Below are positions 1 through 6,407 of a stretch of DNA of 7,567 bases, one piece after another. The stretch is from contig JAAZMG010000130.1 of the NCBI GenBank assembly GCA_012798935.1, positions 1 to 7,567 of the forward strand, read 5' to 3'. The notes beneath the pieces were generated by a model. It searched no databases, was not told the origin of the DNA, and saw only the letters and a program-made list of their open reading frames with translations. The first letter of the stretch is position 1. The number at the start of each line of letters is the position of its first letter. This DNA is from Tissierellia bacterium. GTDB lineage: Bacteria; Bacillota; Clostridia; Tissierellales; Tepidimicrobiaceae. The translations under genes and the position numbers were made by a program.

Positions 1-160
1 AATATATTAAAGCAACCAATAAGAATTAAAGTAGCATAAAAAGTAAACTGATAGACTATTAAGTCTTACAGCTTAGAGGCGACTTGGGCACGCCCTGTTG
101 TTTACAACTGAATCCTGCGACTTTAGTTGTGGGAGGTTCAATATACTAAATTCGTATATG
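1..160 (+). ncRNA. Possible structured RNA, 3' part (6S-like candidate)
   Basis: There is no reading frame here, but the stretch is locally more GC-rich than its flanks and dense in short hairpins. AGACT/AGTCT pair at 53-57/62-66, or alternatively AAGTC/GACTT at 61-65/81-85. GGCG/CGCC pair at 78-81/91-94 and GTTG/CAAC at 97-100/105-108. A longer arm, 109-121 with 126-140, has about 13 pairs including wobbles, with a 2-base bulge. ATATAC/GTATAT pair at 141-146/154-159. The order of a short stem-loop followed by CTGAATCCTGCGAC loosely recalls the 3' half of 6S RNA, whose closing-stem partner would then lie left of the window. That identification is a resemblance from memory only; an unrelated leader or other small RNA fits equally well. 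Confidence 0.33.
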
Positions 161-200
161 ATTGTCCAAAACAACTAAAAGAATAAATATATTGGGATTA

Positions 201-220
201 GCTTAAAACAATGTTTAAGC
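201..220. repeat. Perfect 7-bp inverted repeat overlapping the ybaK -35 region
   Basis: GCTTAAA (201-207) and TTTAAGC (214-220) are perfect inverted arms around the 6-base spacer ACAATG. The right arm covers the place where the -35 element of the ybaK promoter should lie. This suggests either a repressor operator or the base of a weak terminator for an upstream transcript. No run of T follows, which argues against a standard intrinsic terminator. Confidence 0.4.
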
Positions 221-243
221 ATTTCATAGTATTTTGTTATAAT
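215..243 (+). promoter_or_regulatory. Promoter of ybaK (extended -10)
   Basis: A perfect TATAAT (238-243) is preceded by TG at 235-236, giving the extended -10 form TGnTATAAT. The matching -35 (215-220, TTAAGC, 17-base spacing) is poor, which is usual when an extended -10 is present. Transcription would begin near 250, leaving a leader of about 40 bases before the ATG at 289. Confidence 0.6.
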
Positions 244-288
244 ATATAAAGAATAAGGGACAGTATACTATAAAAGAAGGAGATTATT

Positions 289-765
289 ATGTCAAAAATA
301 AAAACAAATGCAATGCGAATTCTTGATAGTCATAATATAGATTATAAAATAATAACTTATGATAATAAAGATGGAAAGATAGATGGAATTTCTGTTGCTA
401 AGAAAATAGGAAAGGATCTAAAATCTGTATTTAAAACTTTAGTAGCTCAGGGGAATAGTGGAGATATATATGTATTTATAATACCGGTAGCAGAAGAATT
501 AGATCTCAAAAAGGCTGCAAAAATAACAAAAGAAAAAAAGGTGGAGATGATTCATGTAAAAGAAATAACTAAACATACTGGATATATTCGTGGAGGTTGT
601 TCTCCTATAGGAATGAAAAGGGATTATCCAACCTTTATAGATGAATCTGCTTCTACTCTAGACACTATAGTTGTTAGTGGTGGAAAAATAGGAGTTCAGA
701 TTGAGTTAACTGTAGAGGAATTGCAAAAAGCAACTAAAGCTGTATTATGTCAATTAGTAAAATGA
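289..765 (+). CDS. ybaK: YbaK/EbsC-family Cys-tRNA(Pro) deacylase
   Basis: A 158-residue protein, the normal size for this single-domain family. Such proteins hydrolyse cysteine wrongly attached to tRNA(Pro) by prolyl-tRNA synthetase, a cytoplasmic trans-editing role. Family marks are visible: VFKTLV at residues 47-52, with the conserved lysine at K49; the GGCSPIGMK loop at 102-110, which is the family's GxxSPxG-type substrate-pocket motif; and a C-terminal VSGGKIGVQIEL segment at about 129-140. AAGGAG at 277-282 lies six bases before the ATG and fixes the start. It has its own promoter and a strong terminator 35 bases downstream, so it is a single-gene unit. The family assignment is firm. 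Which mischarged tRNA it clears is inferred, because related INS-like proteins edit other pairs. Confidence 0.9.
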   Translation: MSKIKTNAMRILDSHNIDYKIITYDNKDGKIDGISVAKKIGKDLKSVFKTLVAQGNSGDIYVFIIPVAEELDLKKAAKITKEKKVEMIHVKEITKHTGYIRGGCSPIGMKRDYPTFIDESASTLDTIVVSGGKIGVQIELTVEELQKATKAVLCQLVK

Positions 766-799
766 ATAATTTTATAAAAAGGGAAAAACATAACCTAGT

Positions 800-840
800 A
801 AAATAGTCTAGTTTCTAAAAATTAGACTATTTTGTTTTTT
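800..840 (+). terminator. Intrinsic terminator after ybaK
   Basis: Bases 800-814 pair with 819-833 to form a 15-bp stem (14 Watson-Crick pairs and one G-T wobble) closed by the 4-base loop CTAA. It is followed by TGTTTTTT at 833-840. It lies 35 bases after the ybaK stop and separates that gene from the ligase operon. Confidence 0.9.
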
Positions 841-860
841 AAGATTTATATAAATGGGTA

Positions 861-888
861 TTGGAATATTAGGCAATCGAAATAATAT
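861..888 (+). promoter_or_regulatory. Possible promoter of the gshA operon
   Basis: TTGGAA (861-866) and TAATAT (883-888) sit 16 bases apart, each matching four of six consensus positions. They lie just after the ybaK terminator and about 40 bases before the gshA start, where a promoter is expected. An AT-only inverted repeat (882-888 with 904-910) overlaps the -10 and may be chance. Confidence 0.4.
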
Positions 889-927
889 ACTAGCAAATAA
901 GTAATATTATGGAGGGGGATTTCTAAA

Positions 928-2229
928 ATGGATTACAATAAACAGGTAGGAGAAATAGCTAATTACTTTAAAGCTAATGAAAAAGATTACAAAGATTTTA
1001 AAATGGGAATAGAATGTGAACATTTTATAATAGATAAAAATAGTTTAGAAACTATTTCTTATTATGGAGAAGGAGGTGTGGAAGAAACTTTAAAGGAACT
1101 AGAATTAAATGGTTGGGAAGGCGATTACGAAGGGAAATACTTGCTTGGTTTAAGTAACAATAATAAGGTGATAACTCTTGAACCAGGAAGTCAGTTAGAA
1201 TTTAGTGTAAAACCTCAACGAAATATAGGGGATATAGAGAAAGAATATTTGAACTTTTTAAAAGAAATAATACCTATCTTAGAAAGAAAAAATCAGGCAT
1301 TAATTGCAGTTGGTTATCATCCAAAAACTAAGATTGATGATATTAAAATTTTACCAAAGAAACGATATGATTATATGTTTGAATACTTTAAAGACAAAGG
1401 AACCCATGCCCACAATATGATGAAAGGAACAGCTTCTCTACAATTAGCATTTGACTTTAGTTCCGAAGAAGATTATATTAAAAAATTTAAAATAGCTAGT
1501 GCTCTTTCACCAATTATGTATGCTATGTTTGATAATGCCTTTTATTTTGAGGGGGAAAAGTGGAATAAGCATAATTTAAGAAGTTATATATGGGAAAATT
1601 GCGATGAGGATAGATCTGGCATAGTAAAGGGTACTTTTGATAAGGATTTTGGATATGAAAAATATGCAGAATATATATTAAATAGCCCACCAATTTTTAT
1701 TGATAATGGGAAGGATGTGTATTTTACAGGGGATAAAACCTATAAAGAGATATTTAATCCAGATGATTATTTTATTGAAGAATTAGAGCATGTACTAACT
1801 ATGGTTTTTCCAGATGTAAGAACTAAAAAATATGTAGAAATACGTATGATGGATGCAGTACCTTATCCTTTAAATTTAGCAGTAACAGCTTTATGGAAGG
1901 GTATATTATATGATGAAAATAATTTAAATATGGTTTACGGCTATGTTAAAGATATAGATATGGAAGATATAAATAAGTCGAAAGCTGATATTGCCGAGAA
2001 AGGTTTAGATGGAAAGCTAAGAGATAAAACTATCTATGAAATAGGAAAATGGATTGTAGATACTTCAAAGGCTGGTTTAAAGAATAGTGAAATTAAGTAT
2101 ATTTTGCCCTTAGAAGAGATGATAAAAAATAAAATTAACCCATATGGAATGATTGAAGAAAAGGACCATTTAGGGAAAAGTGAAGCATTAAAGGGTTGTA
2201 TACTAAATAATCTAGTAGAGGTGTATTAA
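928..2229 (+). CDS. gshA: Glutamate-cysteine ligase, plant/alphaproteobacterial type (GCS2 family)
   Basis: A 433-residue enzyme predicted to join glutamate and cysteine with ATP to give gamma-glutamylcysteine, the committed step of glutathione-type thiol synthesis. It follows the plant-type ligase pattern along its length: MGIECEHFII (26-35, the GxExE metal/substrate segment), TLEPGSQLEFS (83-93), VGYHP (128-132), MMKGTASLQLAFDFSSEED (164-182), LRSYIWENCDEDRSG (217-231), VFPDVRTKKYVEIRMMDAVP (293-312) and LWKGILYDE (322-330). The start ATG follows GGAGGGGG at 911-918. It is the first gene of an operon; its stop lies one base before the start of the next gene. YbdK-type carboxylate-amine ligases belong to the same superfamily but are shorter and lack several of these segments. 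No signal peptide or membrane segment is seen, so it is cytoplasmic. Confidence 0.86.
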   Translation: MDYNKQVGEIANYFKANEKDYKDFKMGIECEHFIIDKNSLETISYYGEGGVEETLKELELNGWEGDYEGKYLLGLSNNNKVITLEPGSQLEFSVKPQRNIGDIEKEYLNFLKEIIPILERKNQALIAVGYHPKTKIDDIKILPKKRYDYMFEYFKDKGTHAHNMMKGTASLQLAFDFSSEEDYIKKFKIASALSPIMYAMFDNAFYFEGEKWNKHNLRSYIWENCDEDRSGIVKGTFDKDFGYEKYAEYILNSPPIFIDNGKDVYFTGDKTYKEIFNPDDYFIEELEHVLTMVFPDVRTKKYVEIRMMDAVPYPLNLAVTALWKGILYDENNLNMVYGYVKDIDMEDINKSKADIAEKGLDGKLRDKTIYEIGKWIVDTSKAGLKNSEIKYILPLEEMIKNKINPYGMIEEKDHLGKSEALKGCILNNLVEVY

Positions 2230-2230
2230 G

Positions 2231-3556
2231 GTGAATGGAATAAGTTTAACTGAGGAATATATTAATATAGTCAAGGAAGACCAAAACAAATATTATGAAG
2301 ATTATAAAAAGGCTGTAGAAAAGGTGGCAAATTCTAATGCAAAATACAAAGGTAAACCAGTACCTTTTTTATATCAACCTATGTTCTTTACAGAGCAAGA
2401 TATTGAAAACTTTATTAGGATAGGAAACACTCTAATTTCCATAGCCAACAAAGTGACTGGAAAGTATATAGAGTCACCTAGATACAGGGAAAAATTTAGA
2501 TATCCAAAATTGTTAGAAGAACTTATATTAGTAGATTCAGGTTATGATATGAATATTCCTATAGGTAGGTTTGATATTTTTTATTATGGTAATGATAAAT
2601 TTAAATTCATTGAGGTAAATACAGATGGTTCATCAGGTATGAATGAGGATAATATTTTAGCAAAGGTATTATTAGAAACAGAATCTATGAAAAAGATGAA
2701 GGAAAAGTACAATATCACCTATTTTGAATTAGTTGATAAGTGGGTAGAGGAGTGTATAAAAACCTATAATAAATTTGATAAGAAGGTTGAAAAACCTAAT
2801 ATAGCAATTGTAGACTTTAAAGAAAGTGGCATAACTGCGGAATTTGAAGAATTCAAGAAAGCTTATATTAAAAAAGGATATAGGGCAGAAATTGTAGATC
2901 CTAGGGATTTAAAATATATAGATGGTAGTTTATATTTTAACGAAATGAAAATAGATTTAATCTATAGGAGAATAGTCACTGTAGAGTTTATAGAGAAAAG
3001 CAAAGAAATACCAGATTTAATAAATGCTTATATAGATGGAGCTGTTTGTGTAGTTGGTTCTCTTAAGTCTCAAATAATGCATAACAAAATTATATTTAAG
3101 ATACTTCATGATAGGGAAACTTTAGAGTTTTTAACAGAAGAGGAAACAAAGTTTATCAAAGATCATATACCCTATACGGAAGAATTTTCAGGGGATAGAA
3201 AAGTATTTGATGAAGTGCTAAACAATAAAGATAAATATATAATAAAACCCGTAGATTCTTTTGCCTCTCAAGGAGTTTATGCAGGAGTAGATTTGACACA
3301 AGATGAATGGAAAGAGGTTTTAGGCAAATCCTGGAATCAAGATTGTTTGTTTCAAGAGTTCATCCAACCTCCTGTTAGACCCTTTGTTCAATTTAAAAAA
3401 GGAGGGCTAAAAATAGAAGACTTTAAATTAAATATAGGAGCTTTTATGTATAATGAAACCTTTGCAGGTCTTTATACTAGAATAAGTAAGGATAATATTA
3501 TATTTGGAAGGGAAGGATATTATTCTATTCCAAATATGTTGGTTAAAGAAAAATAG
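2231..3556 (+). CDS. Circularly permuted ATP-grasp ligase, glutathionylspermidine-synthase-like; candidate second step after gshA
   Basis: A 441-residue protein starting at GTG. AGAGGTG at 2217-2223, inside the end of gshA, sits seven bases upstream; with one base between the genes this indicates translational coupling. The ATP-grasp elements appear in reversed order. The acidic metal-binding segment FIEVNTDGSSGMNEDN (126-141, E128 and N130) comes first. YIIKPVDSFASQGVYAG (336-352, lysine K339) and the adenine-hinge-like LFQEFIQPP (373-381) come near the C-terminus, followed by R417. That order is typical of the glutathionylspermidine synthase C-domain and related permuted ligases. It probably forms an amide bond on gamma-glutamylcysteine, adding glycine to give glutathione or adding another amine. 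The acceptor is inferred from the neighbour only. No amidase domain is present, unlike in bifunctional Gsp enzymes. Confidence 0.7.
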   Translation: MNGISLTEEYINIVKEDQNKYYEDYKKAVEKVANSNAKYKGKPVPFLYQPMFFTEQDIENFIRIGNTLISIANKVTGKYIESPRYREKFRYPKLLEELILVDSGYDMNIPIGRFDIFYYGNDKFKFIEVNTDGSSGMNEDNILAKVLLETESMKKMKEKYNITYFELVDKWVEECIKTYNKFDKKVEKPNIAIVDFKESGITAEFEEFKKAYIKKGYRAEIVDPRDLKYIDGSLYFNEMKIDLIYRRIVTVEFIEKSKEIPDLINAYIDGAVCVVGSLKSQIMHNKIIFKILHDRETLEFLTEEETKFIKDHIPYTEEFSGDRKVFDEVLNNKDKYIIKPVDSFASQGVYAGVDLTQDEWKEVLGKSWNQDCLFQEFIQPPVRPFVQFKKGGLKIEDFKLNIGAFMYNETFAGLYTRISKDNIIFGREGYYSIPNMLVKEK

Positions 3557-3693
3557 CAAAGAATAATAAAAAGACTTCTACTATTTTTCTTGTATAGGCT
3601 GTTTTAATGGGTGATTTTATATTATTCTTACCATACTATATTATATAAGGCATTTAAAATTTTATCCTAATCAATAGGCTAAATCTAACGGCT

Positions 3694-3722
3694 AGGACTT
3701 AATACAATTAAATGTCTTTTTT
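3694..3722 (+). terminator. Probable intrinsic terminator of the gshA operon
   Basis: Bases 3694-3703 pair with 3707-3711 and 3714-3718 around the 3-base loop ACA, with a 2-base bulge at 3712-3713; T3717-T3722 forms the U-tract. The stem is AT-rich and only moderately stable. It lies 138 bases beyond the ligase stop, and no better candidate lies between. Confidence 0.45.
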
Positions 3723-3739
3723 GTGTTTTTTTAACACAA
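3721..3739. promoter_or_regulatory. Palindrome, possible operator (Rex-like half-sites)
   Basis: TTGTGTT (3721-3727) and AACACAA (3733-3739) are perfect inverted arms around TTTTT, 31 bases before the -35 element of the strong promoter. The ends TTGTG/CACAA resemble Rex redox-repressor half-sites. The whole is 19 bases long, whereas Rex sites are usually 18, so the match is imperfect. An upstream activator site is an alternative. Confidence 0.35.
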
Positions 3740-3754
3740 GGAATTTCAAATTCC
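3740..3754. promoter_or_regulatory. Perfect 15-base palindrome, possible operator
   Basis: GGAATTT (3740-3746) and AAATTCC (3748-3754) are perfect inverted arms around a single C. It directly abuts the preceding palindrome and ends 15 bases before the TTGACA element. With a one-base centre it cannot form a normal hairpin in RNA, so binding of a dimeric protein to DNA is the likelier meaning. No regulator is identified. Confidence 0.4.
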
Positions 3755-3769
3755 ATAGGTTTCATCGTG

Positions 3770-3798
3770 TTGACAAATAAGGCAAAATACATTAATAT
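3770..3798 (+). promoter_or_regulatory. Strong sigma-A promoter upstream of the hydC operon
   Basis: TTGACA (3770-3775) is a perfect -35 and TAATAT (3793-3798) a good -10, at the optimal 17-base spacing. Transcription would start near 3805, giving about 210 bases of leader before hydC. It is the best promoter in the window. Confidence 0.75.
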
Positions 3799-3888
3799 TA
3801 AGATTATATTGAGGACTATATTATCATAAAAAATTTATATAAAAATAGGCAAAAAAATCGAAAACATCATATAAAACATCTACAGAAA

Positions 3889-3928
3889 AAGAACAGACAG
3901 CATATATAATCACTAGCTGTCTCTTTTT
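3889..3928 (+). terminator. Terminator-like hairpin inside the hydC leader
   Basis: AGACAGC (3895-3901) and GCTGTCT (3916-3922) form a 7-bp stem around a 14-base loop. Outside one C/C mismatch, the A-rich 3889-3893 faces TTTTT at 3924-3928. This has the form of an intrinsic terminator about 120 bases after the predicted start site and 90 before hydC. It could end a small RNA or act as an attenuator. The other strand also has a T-rich tail, so it may work in both directions. Confidence 0.55.
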
Positions 3929-4017
3929 ATAACGCATAAGGGAATAAAGGTTTCAAATAGGATTTTTTAATTTAACATAGAGGCCTTTTTCTATTAGATG
4001 ATAAAAGGAGGGTAAAA

Positions 4018-4503
4018 ATGGAATTCGAATTTGATTGGGAAGCAAATGAAGAAAAGGTTAAAGAGCTTAAAATTTTCATGGAGGAAAATAAAAGAAAAAA
4101 AGGCGCATTAATAGCAGTATTACATGAAGCACAAGATTTATTTGGATATCTTCCTATTGAAATCCAAAAGATGATATCGGAAGAACTAAAGGTTCCTTTA
4201 TCTGAAATTTATGGAGTGGCTACTTTCTATTCTCACTTTTCGCTAATTCCAAAGGGAGAATATAAAATAGGTGTATGTTTAGGAACTGCGTGCTATGTAA
4301 AAGGGGCTCAGGAGATATTGGACAAGGTAGAAAAAACCTTAGGAATAACTGTAGGACAAACTACTCCAGATAGAAAATTTTCTATCAGTGCAACTAGATG
4401 TTTAGGAGCTTGTGGTTTAGCTCCAGTATTGATGATAAATGGGGATGTATATGGTAGACTTAAGCCAGGGGACGTAGAAGAAATATTAAACAAGTATAGG
4501 TAA
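4018..4503 (+). CDS. hydC: NuoE/HydC-like thioredoxin-fold [2Fe-2S] subunit of a NAD(P)H-linked hydrogenase or dehydrogenase complex
   Basis: A 161-residue protein, the same size class as HydC of bifurcating [FeFe]-hydrogenases and close to the 24-kDa (NuoE) subunit of complex I. The N-terminal helical part runs to about residue 80 and includes LHEAQDLFGYLP (35-46) and GVATFYSHFSL (66-76), both typical of NuoE. The thioredoxin-like part follows, with the cluster ligands C87, C92, C128 and C132 spaced C-x4-C-x35-C-x3-C. It carries one [2Fe-2S] cluster and works beside the flavin subunit encoded 16 bases downstream. AGGAGG (4006-4011) lies six bases before the ATG. It is the first gene of the operon, behind a long leader with a strong promoter and a possible attenuator. 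HndA and NuoE are alternative names for the same family. Confidence 0.9.
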   Translation: MEFEFDWEANEEKVKELKIFMEENKRKKGALIAVLHEAQDLFGYLPIEIQKMISEELKVPLSEIYGVATFYSHFSLIPKGEYKIGVCLGTACYVKGAQEILDKVEKTLGITVGQTTPDRKFSISATRCLGACGLAPVLMINGDVYGRLKPGDVEEILNKYR

Positions 4504-4519
4504 ATAAGGGGGTGTAAAC

Positions 4520-6391
4520 ATGATAACTATTCAAGAATTAAATGAAATTAAACAAAAAACATTAGAAAATATGAAATTAAGGTTACAAGAAGATAGTGGA
4601 AAGGGTTTACATGGTAAACATGTTTTAATATGTGGAGGACCTGGTTGTCATTCTTCCAATGCAGAAGGTATCAAAAAAGCATTTAAAGAAAAAATAAAAG
4701 AAAAAGGATTAGATAAAGAAATAAAAGTTAGTTTGGCAGGGTGTTTTGGTCTATGTGAAACTGGGCCTAATGTAGAGATATATCCTGATGGCATATTTTA
4801 TGCCCATATAAAAATAGAAGATATTGATGAGATTGTAGAAAATCACTTATGTAAAGGGAAAATAGTAGAAAGACTTCTATATGAAGGATCCCTTAAAGAT
4901 GGAAAAATTAAACAAGTGTCGGAAGTTGATTTTTACAATAAGCAGAAAAAAATAGCATTAAGAAATTGCGGAATAATCGACTACGAAAGCATAGATGAAT
5001 ATATAGCCCTTGATGGATATCAAGCATTAGCAAAAGTTGTAATGGAAATGACTCAACAGGAAGTTATTGATATTGTTAAGGCTTCAAATTTAAGAGGTAG
5101 AGGTGGTGCTGGATTCCCTACAGGAAGAAAATGGGAGACAGCTTATGAATATAAGGCAAATAAAAAATACGTAATATGCAATGCTGATGAAGGAGATCCA
5201 GGTGCATTTATGGACAGATCTATTCTTGAAGGAGACCCTCATTCAGTATTGGAGGCTATGGCTATAGCTGGTTATGCAATAGGCTCTGATCAAGGATATA
5301 TATATGTAAGGGCTGAATACCCTATAGCAGTACGTAGACTTCAAATAGCTATAGCACAAGCTAAAGAAAAAGGTTTATTAGGTAAGAATATATTTGGAAC
5401 AGACTTTAGTTTTGATATAGAATTAAGACTTGGAGCAGGAGCTTTTGTGTGTGGTGAAGGAACAGCATTAATGGAATCCATTGAAGGCAGAAGGGGTATG
5501 CCAAGAACTAAGATATACAGAACTGCCCATAGAGGATTATGGCAAAAACCAACTATAATAAACAATGTGGAAACCTTTGCAAATGTTCCTGCAATTATTC
5601 AAAATGGAGTAGAGTGGTTTAAAAACATAGGTACAGAAGACTCTCCAGGTACTAAAGTATTTGCATTAGGTGGAAAGATAAAGAATACAGGACTTATAGA
5701 AGTACCTATGGGGGTTACATTAAGAGAAATAATCTTTGATATAGGTGGCGGAATACCTAATGGTAAAAAATTTAAGGCAGTTCAAACGGGAGGGCCTTCA
5801 GGAGGATGTATACCAGAAGAACATTTAGATACTCCTGTTGATTTTGGATCCTTAGGAAGACTTGGTTCAATAATGGGTTCCGGTGGAATGATTGTACTAG
5901 ATGAAGACGATTGTATGGTTGATATTGCGAGGTTCTTTTTAGATTTTACAGTTGAAGAATCCTGTGGAAAGTGTGTTCCTTGTAGAGAGGGAACTAAGAG
6001 GATGTTAGAAATCTTAGAAAGAATAACTAAAGGGGAGGGTACTCCAGAGGATATAGATAGGCTTGAATCTTTAGCTGAAACTATAACTAATGGATCCCTA
6101 TGCGGATTAGGACAAACAGCTGCAAATCCAGTAACATCAACTTTAAAATATTTTAGGGACGAATATGAGGCTCATGTATATGAAAAAAGATGTCCTGCAG
6201 GTTCATGCCAATCCCTTTTAGAATTTTTTATTACAGAGGATTGTATAGGTTGTACTAAATGTGCTAGGAATTGCCCTGTTTCATGTATAAGTGGGAAGGT
6301 AAAGGAGAGACATGTTATAGATACGGAAAAATGTATAAAATGTGGAACATGTATGGAAGTGTGCCCAACAGGTGCAGTAATTAAGAAATAG
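4520..6391 (+). CDS. hydB: NuoF/HydB-like FMN- and NAD(P)-binding iron-sulfur flavoprotein subunit
   Basis: A 623-residue protein, close to the length of HydB in trimeric [FeFe]-hydrogenases and longer than plain NuoF. Domains in order: a thioredoxin-like [2Fe-2S] domain (about 30-120; C38, C43, C75, C79); the NuoF core with LRGRGGAGFPTGRKW (191-205), NADEGDPGAFMDR (221-233) and GAGAFVCGEGTALMESIEGR (305-324) for NAD(P)H and FMN; a [4Fe-4S] site, SCGKCVPCREGT (481-492; C482, C485, C488) with C528; and a C-terminal ferredoxin domain with two [4Fe-4S] motifs (C575, C578, C581, C585 and C605, C608, C611, C615). This is where NAD(P)H meets FMN, and it is the proposed bifurcation site in such complexes. 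The ribosome site is AAGGGGGTG (4506-4514). Whether it uses NADH or NADPH cannot be told by eye. Confidence 0.93.
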   Translation: MITIQELNEIKQKTLENMKLRLQEDSGKGLHGKHVLICGGPGCHSSNAEGIKKAFKEKIKEKGLDKEIKVSLAGCFGLCETGPNVEIYPDGIFYAHIKIEDIDEIVENHLCKGKIVERLLYEGSLKDGKIKQVSEVDFYNKQKKIALRNCGIIDYESIDEYIALDGYQALAKVVMEMTQQEVIDIVKASNLRGRGGAGFPTGRKWETAYEYKANKKYVICNADEGDPGAFMDRSILEGDPHSVLEAMAIAGYAIGSDQGYIYVRAEYPIAVRRLQIAIAQAKEKGLLGKNIFGTDFSFDIELRLGAGAFVCGEGTALMESIEGRRGMPRTKIYRTAHRGLWQKPTIINNVETFANVPAIIQNGVEWFKNIGTEDSPGTKVFALGGKIKNTGLIEVPMGVTLREIIFDIGGGIPNGKKFKAVQTGGPSGGCIPEEHLDTPVDFGSLGRLGSIMGSGGMIVLDEDDCMVDIARFFLDFTVEESCGKCVPCREGTKRMLEILERITKGEGTPEDIDRLESLAETITNGSLCGLGQTAANPVTSTLKYFRDEYEAHVYEKRCPAGSCQSLLEFFITEDCIGCTKCARNCPVSCISGKVKERHVIDTEKCIKCGTCMEVCPTGAVIKK

Positions 6392-6395
6392 AAAT

Positions 6396-6401
6396 AGGGG
6401 G
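6396..6401 (+). promoter_or_regulatory. Ribosome binding site deciding the NuoG-like start
   Basis: AGGGGG lies three bases before the ATG at 6405 but six bases before the second, adjacent ATG at 6408. The usual spacing favours 6408, so that start is used here; starting at 6405 would add one methionine. Confidence 0.55.
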
Positions 6402-6407
6402 ATTATG

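Larger units (their letters stand above)
3557..4017. other. 461-base non-coding control region between the ligase and electron-transfer operons
   Basis: No credible coding frame is present on either strand; the few short frames lack ribosome sites. From left to right it holds an inverted repeat with 10-base perfect arms (3559-3568 and 3620-3629), a weak terminator-like hairpin (3694-3722), two perfect palindromes (3721-3739 and 3740-3754), a near-consensus promoter (3770-3798), an A-rich tract, a terminator-like hairpin (3889-3928) and the ribosome site of hydC (4006-4011). The palindromes, promoter, hairpins and terminator are listed separately. Confidence 0.8.

Noticed and set aside
75..95. 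Resemblance of AGAGGCGAC to the start of a lysine riboswitch
   Set aside because: The other conserved lysine-riboswitch segments are missing and the next gene has no link to lysine.
3608..3649. Short frame starting at ATG 3608 (13 codons)
   Set aside because: No ribosome site, AT-driven composition and no similarity to anything recognised.
3770..3829. Short TTG-initiated frame (19 codons) preceded by a purine-rich stretch
   Set aside because: The TTG is the -35 element of the strong promoter, so it would not be in that transcript.
3961..3978. Possible Rex site (TTAACA) near a weak -10 before hydC
   Set aside because: Only one half-site matches; the left half agrees at two of seven positions, too few in such AT-rich DNA.
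4308..4493. Open frame of 61 codons on the - strand
   Set aside because: It lies wholly inside hydC, whose protein is a clear family member with all cluster ligands; the reverse frame shows no family features.
5341..5565. Open frame of 74 codons on the - strand
   Set aside because: It lies wholly inside the conserved FMN/NAD core of hydB; it is a by-product of that coding sequence.
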